Source: Pseudomonas sp. SDI
Lineage (GTDB): Bacteria; Pseudomonadota; Gammaproteobacteria; Pseudomonadales; Pseudomonadaceae
NCBI RefSeq assembly: GCF_003105155.1
Contig: NZ_QETK01000015.1
Span: 52,353 to 116,352, forward strand
Length of the DNA: 64,000 nucleotides
Direction: 5' to 3'
Of the stretch, positions 41,696 through 50,315 are shown piece after piece (within the stretch, counting starts at the first letter, position 1; the number at the start of each line of letters is the position of its first letter). The notes under the pieces were generated by a model. It saw only the letters and a list, made by a program, of their open reading frames with translations. It was not told the origin of the DNA and did no database searches. Both the position numbers and the translations under genes were made by a program.

Positions 41696-42414
41696 TCCGC
41701 CTGGCCCAGGGCCTCGGCGGCCTCGCGGACAAACAGGTAGCCCTTGCTGCGCAGGGTCTTGATCATCCGCGGGTGAATCGGGTCGTCGCCGATCTTCGGC
41801 CGGATGCGCGAGATGCGCACATCGATGGAGCGATCCTGACCGTCGTAGCCAACGCCGCGCAGCGAGGTGAAGATCTCTTCGCGCGAGAGCACCCGCCCGG
41901 CATTGCTCACCAGCAACCAGAGCAGGTCGAACTCGGCGCTGGTCAGCTCGATGCCTTCGCTACCGAGCCAGGCTTCGCGCAGGGTGTTGTCGACCCGCAG
42001 CGGGCCGAACTGCAGGCTCTGCCGTTCGGCCTGCTCGGCGGGCGGCTCGCTGCGCCGCAACAGGGCGTTGATCCGCGCCAGCAGCAAGCGTGGGCGCACC
42101 GGCTTGCACACGTAGTCATCAGCCCCCAGGTCCAGGCCCTGCACCTGATCGAGGTCGTCGCTGCGTGCGGTGAGCATGAGGATCGGCCCGGCGAACTGTG
42201 TGCGCACCTTGCGGCAGATGCTCAGGCCGTCCTCACCGGGCAGCATCAGGTCGAGAATCACCAGGTCGGGCTGCTCGGCGATGATCCGCGCTGCGGCGCG
42301 GGCGCCGTCGCCCTCCACCTGCACGGCAAAGCCGTTGGCCTCCAGGTACTCGCGGGTCAGTTCGGCGAGACGCTCGTCGTCCTCGACGATCAGAACCTGA
42401 CTCAACTGCTGCAC
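41692..42414 (-). CDS. OmpR-family response regulator, RstA-like
   Basis: A 240-residue regulator. The receiver domain holds the phosphoacceptor in LVILDLMLPGEDG, near residue 55. RstA-type motifs ADDYVCKPVRPRLLLARI and a winged helix with SIDVRISRIRPKIG follow. Its start is divergent from the nrdA region, and it forms an operon with the kinase and the FhuF-like gene. The targets are not known; the gene context only hints at iron or envelope stress. Confidence 0.87.
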   Translation of the reverse strand: MQQLSQVLIVEDDERLAELTREYLEANGFAVQVEGDGARAAARIIAEQPDLVILDLMLPGEDGLSICRKVRTQFAGPILMLTARSDDLDQVQGLDLGADDYVCKPVRPRLLLARINALLRRSEPPAEQAERQSLQFGPLRVDNTLREAWLGSEGIELTSAEFDLLWLLVSNAGRVLSREEIFTSLRGVGYDGQDRSIDVRISRIRPKIGDDPIHPRMIKTLRSKGYLFVREAAEALGQAE

Positions 42415-42701
42415 TCATCACCTCGGCTGGGCGTGTTGTTATAGAGAGAAGGCTTGCGCCGGCCCCTTCACCAAAGGGCAACATCGGCCCCGGATACTAC
42501 GACGCGTACCCGCGCCTGCCAACCGCTACCAGGCGCCTGAAACGACCACCTCGGCAGCGCTCGGAGATGGCGCTTTTTTGTGATAGGGTTCGCGCCCGCA
42601 AAAATCCGCCGAAGGGCGATTTGTCGCGCAAATAAGTGTAAATGGCGGTGGGACGCGGCCTACAAGGGCCCGGCGAGAATCACTCACAAACTACTCACAA
42701 G
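42415..42701. other. intergenic region upstream of nrdA, distal part
   Basis: About 287 bp before the DnaA box. A possible promoter-like TGTGATAGGGT and a short T-rich run are seen near 42575-42590, but no feature is strong. No gene is supported here. Confidence 0.35.
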
Positions 42702-42710
42702 TTATCCACA
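42702..42710 (+). promoter_or_regulatory. DnaA box upstream of nrdA
   Basis: TTATCCACA is a perfect match to the strong DnaA box. In E. coli DnaA regulates nrdAB from such sites, linking dNTP supply to replication initiation. This copy lies 36 bp upstream of the NrdR boxes. Confidence 0.75.
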
Positions 42711-42737
42711 GGGCGCTGCCTTGCAATACCCCCTGGA

Positions 42738-42785
42738 CCGCATTATCTTGTATCCCCAGCGCAGCAAAACACTACATCTTGGGGT
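42738..42785 (+). promoter_or_regulatory. pair of NrdR boxes upstream of nrdA
   Basis: Two related 16-bp palindrome-like blocks share ATCTTG, at 42745-42750 and 42776-42781, exactly 31 bp apart (three helical turns). The second reads ACACTACATCTTGGGG, matching the NrdR box. NrdR pairs spaced 31-32 bp repress class I reductase genes. The first block is a weaker match. Confidence 0.75.
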
Positions 42786-43179
42786 TTCATTAATATCCCA
42801 AGCATAAGTCAAGCATCAAACTCAAGCCCTCTGACGGTGCTTTTTTTGCTTGAACTTAAGAAGAATTCAGCAGCCAAACCGCTCCTGCGGAGGCGAACGT
42901 TGCAAGCCCTCAGCGGGACTTGTTTCGGGTACGGGTGATGCAGGCCAAGCCGCACACAGTACCGCAACAGTTCTGGGTTTTTGACCCAGAGCCTTTGACT
43001 TCGGCCAGGGAGCGGCAAGCGATTGCCCCTTTATTCCTGATCTGTCCCGAAGTCGGTATCGACCGGTGAGACACGCGCCTTGCGTGTGCGTGTGCTGCCG
43101 GGGTGGTTGTCGAGCTTTCGGACGGAACGGTGGGCGCCCACAAAGCGCCTGAACATATTTAGAGAACGTGGAGACACCC
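42786..43179 (+). promoter_or_regulatory. long nrdA leader
   Basis: A ~394-nt stretch from the NrdR boxes to the nrdA start with no ORF that looks coding. It contains a perfect 7-bp hairpin (TCTGGGT/ACCCAGA) at 42972-42990 and other GC-rich stems. It resembles no riboswitch family I can name. It ends with a GTGGAG-type ribosome-binding site. Confidence 0.45.
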
Positions 43180-46077
43180 ATGCAAACCGACACAACTCGC
43201 GAGAACCCGCAGGCCCAGGCGCCGCAGGCCGCCGATTCGAACCTGGATCTGGCCGCCACTGCTCCAGGCCAACTGCGCGTGATCAAGCGCAATGGCACTG
43301 TCGTCGCCTACACCGACGACAAGATCACCGTAGCCATCACCAAGGCGTTCCTCGCAGTTGAAGGCGGCACCGCCGCTGCCTCGTCGCGTATCCACGACAC
43401 CGTTGCCCGCCTGACCGAACAGGTGACTGCAACCTTCAAGCGCCGCATGCCGTCCGGTGGCACCATCCACATCGAAGAAATCCAGGACCAGGTCGAACTG
43501 GCGCTGATGCGTGCCGGCGAGCAGAAAGTTGCCCGCGACTACGTCATCTACCGCGATCAGCGCGCTAAAGAGCGTGCCAACCGCGCCCCGGCCGAGGACA
43601 ACGTGCAGCCGCACCCGAGCATCCGCATCTCGCTGGCCGACGGCAGCCTGGCGCCGCTGGACATGAACCGCCTGAACACCATCATCAGCGAAGCCTGCGA
43701 AAGCCTGGCCGAAGTCGATGGTGAGCTGATCCAGCGCGAAACCCTGAAGAACCTCTACGACGGCGTCGCCATGAAGGACGTCAACACCGCCCTGGTGATG
43801 ACGGCCCGTACCCTGGTCGAGCGTGAGCCGAACTACTCGTTCGTCACCGCCCGCCTGCTGATGGACACCCTGCGTGCCGAAGGCCTGGGCTTCCTCGGCG
43901 TGGCCGAGAGCGCCACCCACCACGAGATGGCCGAGCTGTACGCCAAGGCCCTGCCGGCCTACGTGGCCAAAGGTATCGAGTTCGAGCTGCTGAACCCGGC
44001 GCTGGCCGACTTTGACCTCGAGCGCCTGGGTAAAGCGATCAACCACGAGCGCGACCAGCAGTTCACCTACCTGGGCCTGCAGACCCTCTACGACCGCTAC
44101 TTCATCCACAAGGATGGCGTGCGCTTCGAGCTGCCACAGGTGTTCTTCATGCGTGTGGCCATGGGCCTGGCGCTGGAAGAGAAAGACAAAGAAGCCCGTG
44201 CGATCGAGTTCTACAACCTGCTGTCGTCGTTCGACTACATGGCCTCGACCCCGACCCTGTTCAACGCCGGCACCCTGCGTCCACAGCTGTCGAGCTGCTA
44301 CCTGACCACCGTGCCGGACGACCTGTCGGGCATCTACCACGCGATCCACGACAACGCCATGCTGTCGAAATTCGCCGGCGGCCTGGGCAACGACTGGACC
44401 CCGGTGCGTGCACTGGGCTCGTACATCAAGGGCACCAACGGCAAGTCGCAAGGCGTCGTACCGTTCCTGAAAGTGGTCAACGACACCGCCGTTGCGGTTA
44501 ACCAGGGCGGCAAGCGCAAAGGCGCAGTCTGTGCCTACCTGGAAACCTGGCACCTGGATATCGAAGAGTTCATCGAGCTGCGCAAGAACACCGGTGATGA
44601 TCGTCGTCGTACCCACGACATGAACACCGCCAACTGGATCCCTGACCTGTTCATGAAACGCGTCTTCGACGACGGCAAATGGACCCTGTTCTCGCCTTCG
44701 GAAGTGCCGGATCTGCACGACCTGACCGGCAAGGCCTTCGAAGAGCGCTACGAGTACTACGAAGCGCTGACCGAGTACAACAAGATCAAGGTGTTCAAGA
44801 CCATCCAGGCCAAGGACCTGTGGCGCAAGATGCTCTCGATGCTGTTCGAGACCGGCCACCCATGGCTGACCTTCAAGGACCCGTGCAACCTGCGCAGCCC
44901 GCAGCAGCACGTGGGCGTGGTCCACAGCTCGAACCTGTGCACCGAGATCACCCTGAACACCAACAAGGACGAGATCGCAGTCTGCAACCTGGGCTCGATC
45001 AACCTGCCGAACCACATCGTCGACGGCAAGCTGGACACCAGCAAGCTGCAACGCACCGTGAACACCGCCGTGCGTATGCTCGACAACGTGATCGACATCA
45101 ACTACTACTCGGTGCCGCAAGCGCGCAACTCGAACCTCAAGCACCGCCCGGTGGGCCTGGGCATCATGGGCTTCCAGGACGCACTGTACCTGCAACACAT
45201 CGCCTACGGTTCCGACGCTGCCGTCGAGTTCGCCGACAAGTCGATGGAAGCGGTCAGCTACTTCGCGATCCAGGCGTCCTGCGACCTGGCCGACGAACGT
45301 GGCGCCTACGAGACGTTCCAGGGTTCGCTGTGGTCCAAGGGCATCCTGCCGCTGGATTCGCAACAGATCCTGATCGAAGCCCGTGGCCAGAAGTACATCG
45401 ACGTCGACCTGAACGAAAGCCTGGACTGGGCGCCGGTGCGTGCCCGTGTGCAGAAAGGTATTCGTAACTCGAACATCATGGCCATCGCGCCAACCGCGAC
45501 CATCGCCAACATCACCGGCGTGTCGCAGTCGATCGAGCCGACCTACCAGAACCTGTACGTGAAATCGAACCTGTCGGGCGAGTTCACCGTGATCAACCCG
45601 TACCTGGTTCACGACCTCAAGGCCCGCGGCCTGTGGGACTCGGTCATGATCAACGACCTGAAGTACTACGACGGTTCGGTGCAGCAGATCGAGCGTATCC
45701 CGCAAGAGCTGAAAGACCTGTACGCCACGGCCTTCGAAGTTGAAACCAAGTGGATCGTCGATGCCGCCAGCCGTCGCCAGAAGTGGATCGACCAGGCGCA
45801 GTCGCTGAACCTGTACATCGCCGGCGCTTCGGGCAAGAAGCTCGACGTGACCTACCGCATGGCGTGGTACCGTGGCCTGAAAACCACCTACTACCTCCGT
45901 GCCCTGGCCGCGACCAGCACCGAGAAGTCGACCATCAACACCGGTAAGCTCAACGCCGTTTCCAGCGGTGGCGACGCCCCGATGCACGCCGCGCCAGCCG
46001 CAGCCCCGGCGCCAGCGCCAGCGCCAGTGCCAAAGGCCTGCGCGATTGACGAGCCGGATTGCGAGGCTTGCCAGTAA
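43180..46077 (+). CDS. nrdA: ribonucleoside-diphosphate reductase class Ia, alpha subunit
   Basis: A 965-residue reductase that makes dNDPs with NrdB. The N-terminal ATP-cone (GQLRVIKRNGTVVAYTDDKI, residues ~32-125) is followed by a second cone-like region (~148-225), as in P. aeruginosa. The catalytic barrel holds LSSCYLTTVPDDL, NLCTEITLNTNKDEIAVCNL and PTATIANITGVSQSIEP. The C-terminal redox cysteines that shuttle electrons are in CEACQ. The ATG at 43180 follows a GGAG site. A terminator closes the transcript. Confidence 0.97.
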   Translation: MQTDTTRENPQAQAPQAADSNLDLAATAPGQLRVIKRNGTVVAYTDDKITVAITKAFLAVEGGTAAASSRIHDTVARLTEQVTATFKRRMPSGGTIHIEEIQDQVELALMRAGEQKVARDYVIYRDQRAKERANRAPAEDNVQPHPSIRISLADGSLAPLDMNRLNTIISEACESLAEVDGELIQRETLKNLYDGVAMKDVNTALVMTARTLVEREPNYSFVTARLLMDTLRAEGLGFLGVAESATHHEMAELYAKALPAYVAKGIEFELLNPALADFDLERLGKAINHERDQQFTYLGLQTLYDRYFIHKDGVRFELPQVFFMRVAMGLALEEKDKEARAIEFYNLLSSFDYMASTPTLFNAGTLRPQLSSCYLTTVPDDLSGIYHAIHDNAMLSKFAGGLGNDWTPVRALGSYIKGTNGKSQGVVPFLKVVNDTAVAVNQGGKRKGAVCAYLETWHLDIEEFIELRKNTGDDRRRTHDMNTANWIPDLFMKRVFDDGKWTLFSPSEVPDLHDLTGKAFEERYEYYEALTEYNKIKVFKTIQAKDLWRKMLSMLFETGHPWLTFKDPCNLRSPQQHVGVVHSSNLCTEITLNTNKDEIAVCNLGSINLPNHIVDGKLDTSKLQRTVNTAVRMLDNVIDINYYSVPQARNSNLKHRPVGLGIMGFQDALYLQHIAYGSDAAVEFADKSMEAVSYFAIQASCDLADERGAYETFQGSLWSKGILPLDSQQILIEARGQKYIDVDLNESLDWAPVRARVQKGIRNSNIMAIAPTATIANITGVSQSIEPTYQNLYVKSNLSGEFTVINPYLVHDLKARGLWDSVMINDLKYYDGSVQQIERIPQELKDLYATAFEVETKWIVDAASRRQKWIDQAQSLNLYIAGASGKKLDVTYRMAWYRGLKTTYYLRALAATSTEKSTINTGKLNAVSSGGDAPMHAAPAAAPAPAPAPVPKACAIDEPDCEACQ

Positions 46078-46104
46078 GCCCGCGATAGCGCTAGTCGACA
46101 CAAG

Positions 46105-46136
46105 ACAAAGGCCGGGGATTTTTCCCCGGCCTTTGT
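46105..46136 (+). terminator. rho-independent terminator after nrdA
   Basis: ACAAAGGCCGGGGA and its complement form a 14-bp stem around a 4-nt loop, followed by TGTGTTTG. It lies 28 bp after nrdA and before the small ORF, so nrdA and nrdB are transcribed separately. Confidence 0.9.
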
Positions 46137-46220
46137 GTTTGCGCAGGGTAATACCGGCGGCTGCTGAACGGCACATCGCGCGTGTAGCGTGAGCACTCCC
46201 CCCTAGCAGGATGCTTGCCC

Positions 46221-46349
46221 ATGAACAGCCAAAAGCCCAGCGCCCGGAAGATCGGCCGCGACGCCGAAACCGGTCGCTTCACCAGCGTCGAAAAAGCCCG
46301 GCAACAGCCGAAAACCCACATCATCGAAACCGTGAAAAAATCCAGGTAA
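46221..46349 (+). CDS. 42-residue small protein between nrdA and nrdB
   Basis: An ORF of 42 residues, starting MNSQKPSARKIGRDAETGRF and ending HIIETVKKSR. It is basic, with a RDAxTGRF-type motif seen in small proteins of unknown function. An AGGA lies ~11 nt upstream of the ATG. In P. putida an annotated small gene also sits between nrdA and nrdB, so it may be conserved. Translation is not proven, and an alternative ATG at 46211 lies in a different frame. Confidence 0.6.
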   Translation: MNSQKPSARKIGRDAETGRFTSVEKARQQPKTHIIETVKKSR

Positions 46350-46465
46350 TCGGTGAGCGCCGTTTGCCGGCGCCCGCCCTCCCCCACACCCCGCTTTCGC
46401 CCGTCAATCCCACCCGGCACAGAAAAAAACCAGCGTGTGATCTGCCGCAGACTTCCTGGGGCAAA

Positions 46466-46513
46466 ACACCGCATCTAGTGTTTTTTTCAAAATCCGGACA
46501 CCGCATGTAGGAT
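46466..46513 (+). promoter_or_regulatory. pair of NrdR boxes upstream of nrdB
   Basis: ACACCGCATCTAGTGT at 46466 and ACACCGCATGTAGGAT at 46498 are two NrdR-like boxes 32 bp apart. The spacing is almost the same as before nrdA, so the two split operons appear to share NrdR repression. Confidence 0.8.
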
Positions 46514-46870
46514 TTTTCGTCTAAACTCCTACCCCGACAAGACAGGTCGAACGGTAGGAACGCGGACAACCGCCACAGGTCAAAATTAACCTGTATTGCA
46601 GGCTGGCGAAGCCCCGACCGGGCGATATTTCCGGTATACTTCGCGCCCCCTGAAACAGGGGCAAAAGCCACGTCTGTTTTGGCGACCTTTCTCGACCCTG
46701 GCCCCCCCTCAATGCGCGGCGGCGAGGTTCGAAGCGAACAATCAAAGATGTCCGGGGAGCTGGCCTCCCGAACTGCCGTATTGCCTTCGTGGTTTGCGTA
46801 GTGGGTGCATCACCTTATTAAATCCAAGCGGTTGCCTTCAGGGCGACCCTCATGCAGGAGCCTCATCATC
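46514..46870 (+). promoter_or_regulatory. nrdB leader with putative promoter
   Basis: About 357 nt between the NrdR boxes and nrdB with no convincing gene. A -10-like TATACT lies at 46636-46641 in the context GGTATACTTCGCGCCCC. No matching -35 is evident, so it is tentative. The rest of the leader is GC-rich, with a CCCCTG/CAGGGG stem just after the -10 and an AGGAG ribosome-binding site 10 nt before nrdB. Confidence 0.5.
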
Positions 46871-48118
46871 ATGCTGAGCTGGGACGAATTCGACAAAGAC
46901 GAAGGCGAAGAAGCAGCCAAGGGCAGTAACGCCACTCACGCCGCGGCTGCTGGCATCGACAAGCTGGACAGCGCCGGTGGTGCTGCTGCGCTGGAAGCCC
47001 GTGCCGTAACCGCCAGCGACTCGGCTGCCGTGATTCGCGCCAAGGCGGCGCTGGACAAACTGGACATCGCCGAAGGTCTGGCGGAGCTGGAAGGTTCGGC
47101 GGCGCGAGTAGCCGTTGACGAAAAACGCATGATCAACTGCCGTGCCGACCTCAACCAGCTGGTGCCGTTCAAGTACGACTGGGCCTGGCAGAAGTACCTC
47201 GACGGTTGCGCCAACCACTGGATGCCGCAAGAGGTCAACATGACCGCCGACATCGCCCTGTGGAAGAGCCCGGAAGGCCTGACCGACGACGAGCGTCGCA
47301 TCGTCATGCGCAACCTGGGCTTCTTCTCCACCGCCGACTCCCTGGTTGCCAACAACCTGGCGCTGGCCGTGTACCGCCTGATCACCAACCCGGAGTGCCG
47401 CCAGTACATCCTGCGCCAGGCCTTCGAAGAGGCGATCCACACCCACGCGTACCAGTACTGCATCGAATCGCTGGGCATGGATGAAGGCGAGATCTTCAAC
47501 ATGTACCACGAGATCCCATCGGTAGCGAAAAAAGCTGCCTGGGGCCTGAGCTACACCCGCGCGATCTCCGATCCGGAATTCAACACCGGCACCGTCGAGA
47601 CCGACAAGGAACTGCTGCGTAACCTGATCGCTTACTACTGCGTACTGGAAGGTATCTTCTTCTACTGCGGTTTCACCCAGATCCTGTCGATGGGTCGTCG
47701 CAACAAGATGACCGGCGTCGCCGAGCAGTTCCAGTACATCCTGCGTGACGAGTCGATGCACCTGAACTTCGGTATCGACGTGATCAACCAGATCAAGATC
47801 GAAAACCCGCACCTGTGGGATGCCGAGATGAAGGAAGAAGCCACGCAGATGATTCTGCAGGGCACCCAGCTGGAAATCGAATACGCGCGCGACACCATGC
47901 CACGCGGCGTGCTGGGCATGAATGCGGCGATGATGGAGGACTACCTGAAGTTCATCGCCAACCGTCGCCTGTCGCAGATCGGCTTGAAGGAAGAGTACCC
48001 AGGTACCACTAACCCGTTCCCATGGATGAGCGAAATCATGGACTTGAAGAAAGAGAAGAACTTCTTCGAGACGCGGGTTATCGAATATCAGACTGGCGGG
48101 GCGTTGAGCTGGGATTGA
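46871..48118 (+). CDS. nrdB: ribonucleoside-diphosphate reductase class Ia, beta subunit
   Basis: A 415-residue diiron subunit that generates the tyrosyl radical. The start [19 protein letters not shown] precedes an Ala-rich N-terminal extension (~10-90) absent from E. coli NrdB. Metal-ligand motifs include [17 protein letters not shown] (EExxH) and [13 protein letters not shown] (ExxxH-like). The final residues SWD end the sequence. It is transcribed apart from nrdA behind its own NrdR boxes. Confidence 0.96.
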   Translation: MLSWDEFDKDEGEEAAKGSNATHAAAAGIDKLDSAGGAAALEARAVTASDSAAVIRAKAALDKLDIAEGLAELEGSAARVAVDEKRMINCRADLNQLVPFKYDWAWQKYLDGCANHWMPQEVNMTADIALWKSPEGLTDDERRIVMRNLGFFSTADSLVANNLALAVYRLITNPECRQYILRQAFEEAIHTHAYQYCIESLGMDEGEIFNMYHEIPSVAKKAAWGLSYTRAISDPEFNTGTVETDKELLRNLIAYYCVLEGIFFYCGFTQILSMGRRNKMTGVAEQFQYILRDESMHLNFGIDVINQIKIENPHLWDAEMKEEATQMILQGTQLEIEYARDTMPRGVLGMNAAMMEDYLKFIANRRLSQIGLKEEYPGTTNPFPWMSEIMDLKKEKNFFETRVIEYQTGGALSWD

Positions 48119-48142
48119 TGGCTCGGGTGTTTGCTTGAGTGG

Positions 48143-48172
48143 AAAAAGGCTGCCGGGAGGCGGCCTTTTTTG
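48143..48172 (+). terminator. rho-independent terminator of nrdB
   Basis: A GC-rich stem, AAGGCTGCC-N4-GGCGGCCTT, is followed by TTTTGTG, 25 bp past the nrdB stop. Confidence 0.88.
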
Positions 48173-48328
48173 TGCCTGTGAGAAAATTTCGGAAATCGCC
48201 TACAACAGAACGATTGACCGCACTTCGCCAAATTTTCTACCTTCTTTCACTGCCTTAAGAAAGCGCGCGCAGCGGCCAACCGCTCCCGTCAGCAGCGGCT
48301 CTCCTTTTGAAATTTAGGAAGCCGGGGC

Positions 48329-48620
48329 ATGAAAGAACACTACGAACCTACATTGTTTTTGCCCCATAATCGCCCGTTGCACGCGATTTGGCGTGAGTCG
48401 CAGGCTGTGTTTTGTGTGCGGGAATTGGGGCGGCTGATGCGGCGATGCCTGGATGACCACATAGTTTGCAAGCTCGATGAAGACCAGCACAAAGCTGTCT
48501 CACAGCGGTGATATTTGCCTCTGCAAACGGATAAATCATGTTCGTGGAAGCGAATAGCCAGTCGCCTGCTGAGGTGATGAACCAACTGGGCTATCCAGCC
48601 CCATGGCTCCTTGCGTAGGA
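48329..48620 (+). pseudogene. truncated BRO-N (phage antirepressor-type) gene
   Basis: The frame from 48329 encodes 60 residues beginning MKEHYEPTLFLPHNRPLHAI and running through RESQAVFCVRELGRLMRRCLDD, typical of Pseudomonas BRO-N domain proteins (~110 residues). It stops at 48511. The next ~100 bp carry remnants in shifted frames but no recognisable continuation. It looks like a frameshifted or decayed gene rather than a genuine small protein. BRO-N proteins are phage antirepressor-related. Confidence 0.6.
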
Positions 48621-48694
48621 GCGAAGCAAGGAAGGCCAATTGCTACTATCCTACATCCCCGATTATGATTGGGTATCACACCAAGGAGCAGGGT

Positions 48695-49777
48695 ATGGAA
48701 TTCGTCGAACGCTTGAATGCATTGTCGGCAAAAATTGAACAACAGAGTTCAGTGATTCAGACTGAAGAAGCGACAAAAACAGCATTCGTTATGCCGTTTA
48801 TTAACTCCGTACTAGGTTACGATGTTTTTGACCCTACAGAGGTCACCCCGGAGTACATATGCGACGTCGGTACCAAAAAGGGTGAAAAAATAGACTATGC
48901 CATCAGGAAGAATGGTGAAATCCAGATCCTGATCGAGTGCAAAAAAATTGGCGAGCCTCTCAACATCAATCACGCAAGCCAACTATTTCGCTATTTCCAT
49001 GTAACAAGTGCCAGGATTTCAATCCTAACAAATGGGCGCCATTATCGCTTCTATACAGACTTAGACGCCCCTAACAAAATGGATGAAAAACCATTCCTTG
49101 AACTGGACCTGCTAGATCTAGACGAGCACACGCTACCTGAGCTTCAGAAGCTCACAAAAAACGCATTCGATGTAGACTCGATCATCAGCTCGGCAGGCGA
49201 GCTCAAGTACGTAGGCCAAATAAAAAAAGAAATAGCAACCCAGTTCTCACAACCTGACGACGAGTTCGTGAAATTTTTTGCATCCCGAGTGTATGACGGA
49301 ATCATCACACAAAAGGTCCGCGAACAATTCGGCTCATTAACGAGGAAGGCAACAGCGCAATTCCTGTCAGATCAAATAAATGATCGCTTAAAATCTGCCA
49401 TGCGTGGCCCTGCATTACCGTCCTTTGCGGTATCGGTTCTCCAAGAAAATACCGCAGAGGAAATTACTGAAGAGCCTAGCGAGGACCGTGTCCAAACCAC
49501 CTTGGAAGAGCTTGAAGGCTTCCACGTTGTCAAAGCCATTGTCCGAAGGGCAGTCGATGCGAAACGGATAGTCCATAGAGATACGCAGAGTTATTTTGGC
49601 ATACTTCTCGATGACAACAATAGAAAGCCCATTTGTCGATTGCACTTCAATCGTGCGCAAAAATATATTGGCATCTTCAATGAAGAAAAAATAGAAACGC
49701 GCCACCCAATTACCACAATAGATGATATTTACGGATTTTCGGAACAGCTAGCGCAAACTGTTTCATTTTACGACTGA
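48695..49777 (+). CDS. orphan HsdR N-terminal-type PD-(D/E)XK nuclease protein
   Basis: A 360-residue protein starting MEFVERLNALSAKIEQQSSV with an AAGGAG site. The type I restriction HsdR N-terminal fold is suggested by QTEEATKTAFVMPFINSVLG, then Asp67 in KIDYAI, Glu81 and Lys83 in LIECKKIG: the D-x13-E-x-K pattern of PD-(D/E)XK nucleases. There is no helicase domain and no hsdM or hsdS nearby. Codon use and base content are clearly more AT-rich than the flanks, which suggests transfer. The C-terminal ~100 residues have no recognised domain. Restriction or another defence role is inference. Confidence 0.8.
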   Translation: MEFVERLNALSAKIEQQSSVIQTEEATKTAFVMPFINSVLGYDVFDPTEVTPEYICDVGTKKGEKIDYAIRKNGEIQILIECKKIGEPLNINHASQLFRYFHVTSARISILTNGRHYRFYTDLDAPNKMDEKPFLELDLLDLDEHTLPELQKLTKNAFDVDSIISSAGELKYVGQIKKEIATQFSQPDDEFVKFFASRVYDGIITQKVREQFGSLTRKATAQFLSDQINDRLKSAMRGPALPSFAVSVLQENTAEEITEEPSEDRVQTTLEELEGFHVVKAIVRRAVDAKRIVHRDTQSYFGILLDDNNRKPICRLHFNRAQKYIGIFNEEKIETRHPITTIDDIYGFSEQLAQTVSFYD

Positions 49778-49798
49778 TAGCCCCGAGCCGAACATTAC

Positions 49799-49838
49799 AA
49801 ACTCTACCAAAGCAGATACATTACTTTGGTAGAGTTTT
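49799..49838 (+). terminator. rho-independent terminator of the HsdR-N gene
   Basis: A long AT-rich stem (AAACTCTACCAAAG with its complement) of ~14 bp ends in a T-run at 49835-49838. It lies 22 bp after the stop codon. Confidence 0.85.
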
Positions 49839-49839
49839 A

Positions 49840-50315
49840 GGCACGTAAACGTCAGAAACTTTGATCTGTCGCCAAACTTCAATAACCTGCCCCCCCTATT
49901 GAGCCTCACCACCACCGCTCAAATTTAGGGCAGATGTACGTCTTAGCACGCACTTTTCAGGAACGTGAGTATCTGCTTAACGTGTCGCCACCTTACCTGA
50001 ATCTGGCTGGCCGTCAGGTCCTGGCAGAATTGGCTGCAGAAGCCCAAGCGCTAGGACACTACTGAGCAATGACTAACTTCCTGTCACTTCAGCCCCTGTT
50101 GCCACTGGCACCACAGCAACCACCCAATGCACCAACGCACTGGGCCCCCCGGCCGATTTCGGCTAATGTGCCCGATCAACAGCAGATGGCCTCTCATCTC
50201 ATACAAAAATTCTCCACCCGCTGTGGGACCTGCATCCGCCGCCCGGTCGGCCCGTTGTACCCTTGCGCCCCGCAGCCACAGCACTTCAGCCCCAGCGTCA
50301 CGGAGCGCTAACCGC
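49840..50315 (+). other. intergenic region before the amidase gene
   Basis: About 476 bp with no clear gene apart from the weak 43-codon ORF at 49934-50065. The first part is AT-rich like the HsdR-N gene; from about 50100 base content returns to that of the core genome. No repeat or attachment site was recognised. Confidence 0.4.
49934..50065 (+). CDS. possible 43-residue small protein or gene remnant
   Basis: An ATG-started frame encodes MYVLARTFQEREYLLNVSPP through AELAAEAQALGHY. No clear ribosome-binding site is seen, and the composition suits a fragment of a larger gene (a helix-rich C-terminus). I do not recognise it. Confidence 0.25.
   Translation: MYVLARTFQEREYLLNVSPPYLNLAGRQVLAELAAEAQALGHY

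Noticed and set aside
43159..46176. A 1005-codon open frame on the minus strand opposite nrdA
   Set aside because: It is the complement of a long, codon-biased gene; the plus-strand frame has all NrdA motifs and the antisense product has repetitive low-complexity composition.
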